A stretch of 14,143 bases of DNA, taken from Nitrospira_G sp035457545. Its GTDB lineage: Bacteria; Nitrospirota; Nitrospiria; Nitrospirales; Nitrospiraceae. How positions within the stretch are numbered: position 1 is the first letter of the stretch; each line of letters begins with the position of its first letter. This document shows positions 1 through 6,499 of this stretch, piece after piece. Under the pieces are notes generated by a model. The model had not been told where the DNA came from and did not search any database. It was given only the letters and a program-made list of their open reading frames with translations. A program made the translations under genes and the position numbers. The stretch spans positions 1 to 14,143 of the forward strand of contig DATIBM010000372.1 of NCBI GenBank assembly GCA_035457545.1, written 5' to 3'.

Positions 1-2
1 CG

Positions 3-8
3 CTCCTT
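3..8 (-). promoter_or_regulatory. Shine-Dalgarno-like site for a gene beyond the left edge
   Basis: On the minus strand this reads AAGGAG, two bases before the window ends. It would suit a start codon a few bases outside the window, so another minus-strand gene may begin there. The rest of 1-167 shows no reading frame I can support and no convincing terminator after the BON-DUF1207 gene. Confidence 0.3.
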
Positions 9-167
9 GTTAGGTCTCACCGCAAAGGTCGTCTCGCGTCTACAATTTCGCGATCGAGCAGGTCGGAATGGAAAGTGCCGGCAGAAGAGTGATGGCAAGC
101 CTCTGAATCAAGGGAGATGGTTGCACATCCGACGCCCAGAGTCAAGCATTGCCGGCTCCGCAGCCCG

Positions 168-1364
168 CTAGAAATAGAAATGCAGTCCGACGCCCAGCCA
201 TTGCGTCTTCTGCGTAAAAAATTGCCCGTCCGGAAACGGCCCGCCGTAATGTTCGATCAACAGTTGAATCGCCCGCCCGTCGAGACGAAGATTCTCAAAC
301 TGCACACCAGCCATCACCGAATGGCCCACGCTCCATTCGGTCCGTCCAAACAATTGCACATCTCCATAGGCGACCGGCCTCAAGCGACCCTGCCAGTAGG
401 TCACCGGACTGGTCAGTTCGACCCCGACCTGGACGGTGCCGTTGCCCAACCCATCCGGCGATTGCCGCAGCAGCACGCCTCCGCCTCCGTAGACCCGCAG
501 CCAGTTCCAGGCATCATAGGACAACTTGAGATCGAGACGGTCATAATTGACTTCCACCCGCTTCGTGCCGGAATTCTCAAGAAATTCATCCCCGATGTGC
601 GAGCTTTGATGGTTCAACCGCAGCAGCGTCGACCACTTGCCGCTCCGGTACGCGTAAAAGAGCGCAAGCGTGTAGTCGTTGTTGAGCAGATCGTTGGACC
701 CGGAGGAAGAACTCAGATCGAACAGGCTGAAGAGCCCGGCTTGAAATCCGACTTCCCACTGGCCCCTGGCAGAGGGTGCGCCGCGATAGACCGAGACCGT
801 CCCTCCGACGTTCGCCGCCGCGCCGTTCTTGAACTGGCTGTTGTCCAAAAATCGGCGGTAGGTGACGGAGAAGTGCGGCCATCGAGGGTCCGCGTGGAGC
901 GGATCAAAGAGCAGCCCGCGCGGGAACCAGCGGGAGAAGGGTTGGCCGACGCTCGCCCCGGCAGCGGGAACCGTTCCGGCCGGGACCGTCGCTGAGCCCT
1001 CCGATACCATTTCGATCTCGACCCTGACCACCCCCGGAATCCGTTCGAGCGCCGCCCTGAGTTGCTCGGGCCGTAGCCCCCCGAGATCCCGGGCCCGAAG
1101 GAGCAGGACCCCGTCGGTCACGGCCACCGTCGCTTCTTTCAACCGGAATTCCTGTTCGAGCATTCCTGTCGCATAGCCTGCGATGAAGGCATCGTCCACC
1201 GCCTCTGCAACGCCCAGCGGACACAACACCAGCGCGACGGTCCAGACCAGAGCGGGCGCCTGCGCACGGAGCCGCTTCCATATCTCACAAGCTATCGTTC
1301 CACGATGCGCAATCCCATCCTCCCCTGCCACTCCCGCCTGCACACACACCTCTCCGCAGTGCAT
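168..1364 (-). CDS. BON-like domain plus DUF1207 outer-membrane protein
   Basis: 398 residues. A hydrophobic segment at about 36-52 followed by A-E-A at 53-55 looks like a signal peptide, although about 30 residues precede the core, which is long. Residues about 57-120 resemble a BON domain, ending in an IPGVVRVE-type strand. From about 143 to the end the protein matches DUF1207: the N-terminal WFPRGLLFDPL block (146-156), NHQSSHIGDEF (251-261), YGGPFPDGQFF (373-383), alternating beta-strands and a final aromatic residue as in outer-membrane barrels. The ATG at 1364 follows AAGGA with a 5-base gap, which favours this start. It lies 50 bases after the Omp85-like gene and is probably the last gene of the shc-hpnG-mla unit. 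The fold assignment is from recognised motifs; the function is unknown. Confidence 0.75.
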   Translation of the reverse strand: MHCGEVCVQAGVAGEDGIAHRGTIACEIWKRLRAQAPALVWTVALVLCPLGVAEAVDDAFIAGYATGMLEQEFRLKEATVAVTDGVLLLRARDLGGLRPEQLRAALERIPGVVRVEIEMVSEGSATVPAGTVPAAGASVGQPFSRWFPRGLLFDPLHADPRWPHFSVTYRRFLDNSQFKNGAAANVGGTVSVYRGAPSARGQWEVGFQAGLFSLFDLSSSSGSNDLLNNDYTLALFYAYRSGKWSTLLRLNHQSSHIGDEFLENSGTKRVEVNYDRLDLKLSYDAWNWLRVYGGGGVLLRQSPDGLGNGTVQVGVELTSPVTYWQGRLRPVAYGDVQLFGRTEWSVGHSVMAGVQFENLRLDGRAIQLLIEHYGGPFPDGQFFTQKTQWLGVGLHFYF

Positions 1365-1414
1365 GCTTGTCCTTTCTTCCCCGGCCCGTTCCCATTTCAG
1401 TCTGGAGTGTACGG

Positions 1415-2614
1415 TCAGTACGGAAAATCCAGCCCTGCAAACACCGCTCCCCCTTCGGGGCTGTATCCGTAATCGACGCGGCCCACGACGTTGGGACGGA
1501 CAATGCCGCGAAACCCGATCCCCGGCGTGACCTCGTAATCCCGGTTGATGCGCTGGCTGAACGAGCTGAACACCTTGCCAGTATCGACGAAAGGGGCGAT
1601 TTCGAAATCCGCCGCCACATTCGCCACCCGAGTGCGCAGCACGTGGATGCGCTGCTCGACGCTGAGGGCCACCAGATGCTTGTCGATGAATCGATCGACC
1701 CCGTAGCCGCGCAGATTGTTCTGCCCTCCCAAGGAGCTCTGTTCATAAAAGGGCACCTGATCCCCGAAAGTCATCTGCAGATCGGCCCGTACGACGAGAA
1801 TGAGATGCTTGGACGGGCTGGGAAAGAGCTTTTTGATCTCGATCTCATAGCGTTGGAAGAACGGATCGCCCGGCAGGCGATAGTTTTGATTGATCTCCGC
1901 ATAGGCCGTGATCTGCGCGCCGTCGGTCGGTGTCACCAAATTGTCGCGGGTGTCGTAGTGGAACGTCAGGCGATTGCCGAAGATCGTGGCGCCCTCCACC
2001 CCGTCGACGGTGGGAAAGACGTCCCCGGTGAACGGCAGATCCGTGGCCCCCCGTTCCAGCCGCACATCCCGGAATCGCTGCCCGAACGCCAGTTGGGTCA
2101 CCTCGTTGAAATAGATCCCGAACTTCCACTCCGCGCGGATCTCGCGATCAGTGTAGTTGGTCTGGTCCGCCTCGACCGTCTGCTGGCTGATGCCGAAAAA
2201 CCGGGCGGTGGCGTTTTTGAAGAAGGCGCCCCCGACGGTGAACGCATAGCGCCCGTTGGCAAACGCCGGGTCCGTATAGCTCAGTTGGAGCCGGCGCTCG
2301 ATTTGTTCGGCCATCGAGCCGATGAAACGGAGCTGACGTCCTCCGGAGTCGTACCGGAACAGGTTCAGGGCGGCTCTGGTCCCGACGATGGAGTTGTGGA
2401 TAAGGAGCGGCGCGACAATGTATTTGAGATCGCCGCTTGGCTCGGTGATGAGGATGGGAACGATGAGGCCGCCGTCGCTGCCATCGTTCTTGGAGGTGCC
2501 GACGGCCGGGACCGGAAAGTATTTGACCTCAGCCCAGAGGGGAGCCGCGAGGCACAGGACCACCCCCACCCAGATCCCAACGACCAGGGTCTCCAGAAGA
2601 CGGCGAGCAGACAT
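1415..2614 (-). CDS. POTRA-less BamA/TamA-type (Omp85) outer-membrane beta-barrel
   Basis: 399 residues. Residues 1-28 form a signal peptide ending L-W-A. The mature part is a beta-barrel of the Omp85/bacterial surface antigen type. The diagnostic loop-6 motif is LGGQNNLRGY (295-304), and the C-terminus ends GLDFPY, an aromatic-terminated beta-signal. There is no room for the POTRA repeats of BamA or TamA: about 50-60 residues precede the first likely strands. The ATG at 2614 has no Shine-Dalgarno sequence, and the end of an inserted element lies 9 bases upstream. If the element is removed, the ATG sits 5 bases after the mlaC stop, so translation may once have been coupled to mlaC. Position after mlaEFDC suggests an outer-membrane step in lipid handling, but this is inference; Omp85-family members also insert or export proteins. 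Confidence 0.82.
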   Translation of the reverse strand: MSARRLLETLVVGIWVGVVLCLAAPLWAEVKYFPVPAVGTSKNDGSDGGLIVPILITEPSGDLKYIVAPLLIHNSIVGTRAALNLFRYDSGGRQLRFIGSMAEQIERRLQLSYTDPAFANGRYAFTVGGAFFKNATARFFGISQQTVEADQTNYTDREIRAEWKFGIYFNEVTQLAFGQRFRDVRLERGATDLPFTGDVFPTVDGVEGATIFGNRLTFHYDTRDNLVTPTDGAQITAYAEINQNYRLPGDPFFQRYEIEIKKLFPSPSKHLILVVRADLQMTFGDQVPFYEQSSLGGQNNLRGYGVDRFIDKHLVALSVEQRIHVLRTRVANVAADFEIAPFVDTGKVFSSFSQRINRDYEVTPGIGFRGIVRPNVVGRVDYGYSPEGGAVFAGLDFPY

Positions 2615-2624
2615 GACGACTAGC

Positions 2625-2639
2625 GCGCATTATTCATGA
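2625..2639 (+). repeat. Terminal inverted repeat, left end of candidate MITE
   Basis: GCGCATTATTCATGA, the exact reverse complement of 2910-2924. Its outer side lies 10 bases from the ATG of the Omp85-like gene, so it occupies the place where that gene's ribosome-binding region would be. Confidence 0.8.
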
Positions 2640-2909
2640 CGGTTCGTTGCGTTCCACCCGTCGCAATGGAAAGCTCCACAGGTACCCGGGAGTCGCATTG
2701 CTTTGGACCCATTGCATGTTCGACCCGCTGCATTTGAACAGGGCGCACCGGGTCCCCCGGCAATGGGTGCCCCGCGTGGAGCCTCGAGGGGCCGAGAGAT
2801 ACTGGGAACAGTATGTTGAGGCCGTGAGAGGCGAGCCCGCTCGCTGGCATGCCAGTAAGCCGCATGCCTGCTTGTCGCAGCAGCGAGGCCGCAATTGCAG
2901 TAGAAGCGT

Positions 2910-2924
2910 TCATGAATAATGCGC
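2910..2924 (-). repeat. Terminal inverted repeat, right end of candidate MITE
   Basis: TCATGAATAATGCGC, the reverse complement of 2625-2639. Only one base separates it from the mlaC stop codon (2926-2928), which is itself part of the apparent target duplication. Confidence 0.8.
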
Positions 2925-2925
2925 C

Positions 2926-3600
2926 CTAAGGAGTCTTCGACGAGGCGGCGAGCTTGTCGGATTTCTTGCGGAGCTGCTCGATCAGGTCCTGGTACGATCC
3001 GTTCTTGAGAATCTTGCTGAACTGGCCCCGATAGTTGCTGACCAGGGAAATCCCATCGATCACGACGTCGTAGACGCGCCAGTCTCCGGCCCGGTTGATC
3101 AGGCGATAATCCAACGGCACTTCGGCCTGTCCCAGCATGACCTTGGTGCGCACTTCACCGTACTCCTTCTCCACCCGCTCGCCCACGTAGTTGATGGGCT
3201 CGCCGGAATAGGACTCCACGCGGTCCGCATAGGAATTGATCAGCAGGCTTCGGAATAATTCCACGAACTCCTGCCGCTCCGCCTCGGACAGTTTCGTCCA
3301 TTGGGCGCCCAGCGCCCGCCGCGACATTTCTTCGTAGCTGAACCGGGACGACACGACCGCCTCGAGCTTTTGACGGCGTTCCTTGGCCTTGTCATGACCT
3401 TTGAGCTCCTTGTCCGCCAAGATTCGGAGGGCGTCGTCGATGCTGCCCTTCACGGCCTCCATCGGCCCGGCCGCAAGCGCCCAGGTATGGCGCGCGCCAA
3501 CCAGCCAGTCGAGGCCGACCGCCAGGCTGAGCGTCAAGGCGAGTGTCCCCACGAGGCGCGTGCTGTGACCGCTAGATTGTCTCCTTGAAGCCGTGCGCAT
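2926..3600 (-). CDS. mlaC: MlaC/Ttg2D-family periplasmic phospholipid-binding protein
   Basis: 224 residues, normal for the family. A signal peptide with a basic start and a hydrophobic core (about 17-35) is probably cut near A44. The mature protein shows MlaC landmarks: a helical first half with FVELFRSLL (112-120), then GDWRVYDVVIDGISLVSNYR (172-191), the family's most conserved strand pair, and a helical tail. MlaC carries a lipid across the periplasm between the MlaFED complex and an outer-membrane partner. HpnM of hopanoid clusters belongs to the same superfamily, so this copy could be HpnM-like rather than a general Mla carrier. The ATG at 3600 follows GGAGG with an 8-base gap. It starts 32 bases after mlaD. 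Its TAG stop abuts an inserted element, and the coding frame is intact to that point. Confidence 0.93.
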   Translation of the reverse strand: MRTASRRQSSGHSTRLVGTLALTLSLAVGLDWLVGARHTWALAAGPMEAVKGSIDDALRILADKELKGHDKAKERRQKLEAVVSSRFSYEEMSRRALGAQWTKLSEAERQEFVELFRSLLINSYADRVESYSGEPINYVGERVEKEYGEVRTKVMLGQAEVPLDYRLINRAGDWRVYDVVIDGISLVSNYRGQFSKILKNGSYQDLIEQLRKKSDKLAASSKTP

Positions 3601-3632
3601 CTCCCGTTCCTCCCGCCAGCAGGTTCCCGGCC

Positions 3633-4088
3633 CTATTTGTTCTTGTCCCCGACGTTCCCATGCACATATTGACTCACGAGTTCCTCGAGGTCCAGCCCTG
3701 ATTCGGTCTCGCGAATCTTTTCGCCCGGCTTCAGCGGATCTCCGCCGCCGCCCGGCGAGATCGACACGAATTTTTCTCCGATGATGCCGCGGGTCTTGAT
3801 CGACGCAATGGTATCGTCGTACAGCTTGACTCCGTCCTTGATCTGGAAGGTGACCAGGGCGCGATCATCCGTCAGCCCGATGTCCTTGATGCGGCCGATT
3901 TCCACGCCCGCGATTTCCACCGTCGCCCCCGGCTTGAGTCCCGAGGCGGAATGGAACTCGGCCTGGACTGTGTAGTGTCCGCCGCCGATCAATTCCAGCT
4001 TCCCCAATTTAATGGACAGGTAGCCCAGACACAACAGCCCGCCGAGCACGAAGAGGCCGACCACGAATTCCAATCGCTCATGTGTCAT
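3633..4088 (-). CDS. mlaD: MlaD, MCE-domain lipid transporter subunit
   Basis: 151 residues, the usual short single-MCE form. One N-terminal membrane helix (about 8-26) anchors it in the inner membrane and the MCE domain (about 37-117) lies in the periplasm, where MlaD forms a hexameric ring on MlaFE. Recognisable MCE features are SGLKPGATVEIAGVEIGRI (49-67) and the IKTRGIIGEKFVSISPG block (97-113). A short acidic tail with LDLEELVSQYV follows; MlaD tails contribute to the pore and to contact with MlaC. The ATG at 4088 lies 13 bases after the mlaF stop with GGGGAG 7 bases ahead, consistent with coupled translation. Order E-F-D-C differs from the E. coli order F-E-D-C-B, and no STAS-domain mlaB is present in this window. 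Confidence 0.94.
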   Translation of the reverse strand: MTHERLEFVVGLFVLGGLLCLGYLSIKLGKLELIGGGHYTVQAEFHSASGLKPGATVEIAGVEIGRIKDIGLTDDRALVTFQIKDGVKLYDDTIASIKTRGIIGEKFVSISPGGGGDPLKPGEKIRETESGLDLEELVSQYVHGNVGDKNK

Positions 4089-4101
4089 GCGCGTGCTCCC
4101 C

Positions 4102-4866
4102 TCATCCCGCCGTCGAAACCGGATGGAGTCCGCCTACGGAAATGAACTCGCGGACCACCGGATCCTGCGTCTTGATGAATGCATCGGACGGAGCCATCTC
4201 CGCGATGACACCGGCATGGATCATCGCCACATAATCCGAAAAGGAGAAGACCTCGGGGATTTCGTGGCTCACCATCACGGCCGTGAATCCGAACGTGCGC
4301 TGCATGTCGCATATCAGCTCGTGAATGGTCTTGGCCATCAGGGGGTCGAGCCCCGTCGTCGGCTCGTCGAACAAAATGATCTCCGGCTCCATGACCAGGG
4401 CGCGCGCCAGGCCGGCGCGTTTCTTCATGCCCCCGCTGAGCTCGGCCGGAAACTTGTGTCCCATGCCCTTGAGCCCCACCTGTTCGAGCTTTTCGTCCAC
4501 CCGGCGGTTGACCTCCGAGGCCGGCAGCCGCAGCTTTTCCCGCAGCGGAAACGCCACGTTGTCGAAGACCGTGAGCGAATCGAACAGGGCGGCGCCCTGG
4601 AACAGCATCGCGAACCGCTTGCGCACTTCGTTCAACGGCTGAGCCCGCAGCCTGGCGATGTCCACCCCGTCCACCCACACCTCGCCGCGGTCCGGCTGGA
4701 GCAGCCCGATCATGTGTTTCAACAACACGCTCTTGCCTTCACCGCTTCGCCCGATGATCGTCGTCATCTTGCCTTTCGGGATCGCCAGCGTGATCCCGCG
4801 CAGCACCTGCTGCTGCCCCAGGGTCTTGTGGACGTTGTTCAGGCGGATGATCGGCTCCGGCGGCAT
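4102..4866 (-). CDS. mlaF: MlaF, ABC transporter ATP-binding subunit
   Basis: 254 residues with all ABC ATPase motifs: Walker A GRSGEGKS (39-46), Q-loop Q90, signature LSGGM (143-147), Walker B IILFDEP (163-169) with catalytic E168, D-loop near 172-175 and switch histidine H201. MlaF powers lipid movement by the inner-membrane MlaFED complex. The signature followed by KKR and the phrase ELSGGMKKRAGLARAL are typical of MlaF/Ttg2A. The start at 4866 follows the mlaE TGA by 10 bases, and the Shine-Dalgarno GAGGAA overlaps that stop codon, so translation is probably coupled. Nothing is missing, so I expect an active ATPase. Confidence 0.95.
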   Translation of the reverse strand: MPPEPIIRLNNVHKTLGQQQVLRGITLAIPKGKMTTIIGRSGEGKSVLLKHMIGLLQPDRGEVWVDGVDIARLRAQPLNEVRKRFAMLFQGAALFDSLTVFDNVAFPLREKLRLPASEVNRRVDEKLEQVGLKGMGHKFPAELSGGMKKRAGLARALVMEPEIILFDEPTTGLDPLMAKTIHELICDMQRTFGFTAVMVSHEIPEVFSFSDYVAMIHAGVIAEMAPSDAFIKTQDPVVREFISVGGLHPVSTAG

Positions 4867-4876
4867 GGCGCGTTCC

Positions 4877-5659
4877 TCAGAGTAACACCGACGTCAAAAA
4901 ATAGTCCCACACGAGAATCAACACCGAGGACAACACCACCGCTTCCGTCGTGGCCGCGCCCAATCCTTCCGCGCTCATCCGCGTGTAATAGCCTTTATAG
5001 CAACAGATCCAACTGACGATCAGCCCGAAGCTGATCGACTTGAGAATGCCGCCGTAGACGTCTTTCCACTCCACCGCCGACTCGATCGAGCTCCAATAGG
5101 ACCCGGAATTCACGCCCAGTAGCTCGACGCCCACCAGATGCCCGCCCCAGATCCCCACCACGTCGAAGATCGCCACGAGCAGCGGGACGCCGATCAGGCT
5201 CGCCACCACCTTCGGCGCGACCAGGTACTGCAAGGGATTCACCGCCATCGTATCCAAGGCGTCGATTTGCTCGGTGATCCGCATGATCCCGATTTCCGCC
5301 GTCATGGCGGAACCGGCCCGCGCCGTGACCATCAGCGCCGCCAGAACCGGCCCGAGTTCCCGAATCATGCTGAGCGCCACGGCTGATCCCAACAGCGCCT
5401 CCGAGCCGAACTTCCTGAGCGTGTAATAGCCCTGAAGCGCGAGCACCATGCCGGTGAAGGCCGCCGTCAGCACGACCACGAACGAGGATTTGAAGCCGAT
5501 GAAATGGAGCTGCTTCATGATCAGCCTGGGGCGAAAGGGCGGGCGGACCTGCCAGGCCGCCGCGCCGAGAATGAACAACAGCATCCGGCCCATCTCCGCC
5601 AGAATCCCCAGGCTGGCCCGTCCCAATCGGCGAATCGTCCGCGGCATCACGGTGGTCAT
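4877..5659 (-). CDS. mlaE: MlaE, ABC transporter permease (MlaE/YrbE family)
   Basis: 260 residues, normal length. An amphipathic N-terminal region precedes about five membrane segments (near 59-78, 90-112, 148-170, 205-221 and 238-257). The family hallmark is ELGPVLAALMVTARAGSAMT at 101-120, continuing AEIGIMRITEQIDALDTM to 138; it contains the coupling helix that contacts MlaF. MlaE forms the membrane core of the MlaFED lipid transporter. The start is uncertain: the ATG at 5659 has no clear ribosome-binding site, and in-frame GTG and ATG codons follow at residues 4 and 5. It begins 20 bases after hpnG. Placement directly behind two hopanoid genes makes a hopanoid or hopanoid-phospholipid cargo a reasonable guess, which the sequence alone cannot show. 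Confidence 0.94.
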   Translation of the reverse strand: MTTVMPRTIRRLGRASLGILAEMGRMLLFILGAAAWQVRPPFRPRLIMKQLHFIGFKSSFVVVLTAAFTGMVLALQGYYTLRKFGSEALLGSAVALSMIRELGPVLAALMVTARAGSAMTAEIGIMRITEQIDALDTMAVNPLQYLVAPKVVASLIGVPLLVAIFDVVGIWGGHLVGVELLGVNSGSYWSSIESAVEWKDVYGGILKSISFGLIVSWICCYKGYYTRMSAEGLGAATTEAVVLSSVLILVWDYFLTSVLL

Positions 5660-5679
5660 GACATCGGCCCAAAAGATCT

Positions 5680-6444
5680 TTATACCAAGACCGGAAGGAA
5701 CCGTTCAAAAAAACCCGCCAATCGCGCTGCCGCCTCGCGGCTCTGCCGATGCAGCCGAAGCAACCGGCTCCAGCGCTCGGGGCGGAACAGCAGCGACGTC
5801 ACTTCCCCGGCTTTGTGCAGCCAGGATGCGCCGGGGTCGATCCACCGATTGAAATCCATCGGCAGGGTGTCGTCGAGGAGATCCGACGCCGCGCGTATGA
5901 TCACGAACGGCACTCCGCAGGCCCGCGCCGCTTCCGCCAACGCCGCGCTCTCCATATCGAGCGCCATCCCGCCGAACAATTCCGCCACGGCCCGTTTCTG
6001 GGCTGACGTCCATAGCACCCGATCGCTGCTGAGATAGGGGCCGATGCGTCCCTCGAATCGGTACTGCGCGAGGACCGCGGCGGCCTGCGCCAGCAACGAC
6101 CCATCGGACGGAATGTCGGACCAGGGTCCCGCTGCGCCGCCGGCGCGAGGCAGCGCCCGCACACGGTTGCCGATCAGCAGGACCCCGGCCGGGCCCTGGT
6201 CCAGATCGCAGGCGAATCCGGCCGACACCACGGCGTCCCAGCGGGCCTCGGCAAGCAACTGTCTGGCCACCGCTCCGGCGACCGCCGGCCCGATGCCAGA
6301 CTGGATCAGATAGACCCAGAGCCCGCCGCAATGGCTCACGAGGCAGGGAATTGTCCCCAAACGCGTCCGCTCGCAACTGCCGAGCGCGGCTTGAACGGCT
6401 TTGGTTTCCCAGGTCGTCGCCGCGAAGATGCCGACGCGGTGCAC
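5680..6444 (-). CDS. hpnG: HpnG-like hopanoid-associated nucleoside phosphorylase/nucleosidase
   Basis: 254 residues of the purine nucleoside phosphorylase / MTA-SAH nucleosidase fold. Visible motifs are SGIGPAVAG (49-57), the SAGFACDL strand (74-81), LDMESAALAEAA (162-173) with the ribose-binding Met-Glu pair M164-E165, and AASD (185-188) holding the likely catalytic acid D188. In hopanoid pathways HpnG removes adenine from adenosylhopane, leading towards ribosylhopane and bacteriohopanetetrol. The shc neighbour supports this role over a general nucleosidase. The start is GTG at 6444: an in-frame TGA at 6448-6450 excludes any earlier start. No Shine-Dalgarno sequence precedes it, so initiation may depend on translation of upstream shc. 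The C-terminal 35 residues are basic and helical and might touch the membrane, which is inference. Confidence 0.85.
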   Translation of the reverse strand: MHRVGIFAATTWETKAVQAALGSCERTRLGTIPCLVSHCGGLWVYLIQSGIGPAVAGAVARQLLAEARWDAVVSAGFACDLDQGPAGVLLIGNRVRALPRAGGAAGPWSDIPSDGSLLAQAAAVLAQYRFEGRIGPYLSSDRVLWTSAQKRAVAELFGGMALDMESAALAEAARACGVPFVIIRAASDLLDDTLPMDFNRWIDPGASWLHKAGEVTSLLFRPERWSRLLRLHRQSREAAARLAGFFERFLPVLV

Positions 6445-6499
6445 GTGTCAGGCAAGGAGGATCAGGCGAGCCGCAGCAGGGCCGCAGTGGGTCATGGCA

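Larger units (their letters stand above)
2624..2925. mobile_element. Candidate MITE / non-autonomous inverted-repeat element
   Basis: About 302 bp bounded by a perfect 15-bp inverted repeat, GCGCATTATTCATGA, at 2625-2639 and its complement at 2910-2924. It is flanked by CTAG (2620-2623) and CTAA (2926-2929), a 4-bp YTAR-like duplication with one mismatch. Targets of this kind are known for some IS5-family elements, but I cannot assign a family. Counting the flanks, the matching arms extend to 19 bp with one mismatch (TAGSGCGCATTATTCATGA). There is no transposase. Both strands carry short open frames (minus 2620-2913, 97 codons; plus 2647-2919, 90 codons) that begin or end in the repeats and resemble nothing I know. 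A perfect 12-bp palindrome, CTGGCATGCCAG, lies inside at 2844-2855. The element separates mlaC from the Omp85-like gene. Confidence 0.65.

Noticed and set aside
117..2623. Plus-strand open frames at 117-995 and 1367-2623
   Set aside because: Both are antisense to the BON-DUF1207 and Omp85-like genes, which have signal peptides and family motifs. The antisense translations are rich in Arg, Pro and His without recognisable domains.
6454..6460. Perfect AAGGAGG on the plus strand
   Set aside because: No plus-strand start codon follows at a suitable distance, and the surrounding plus frames are shadows of hpnG and shc.
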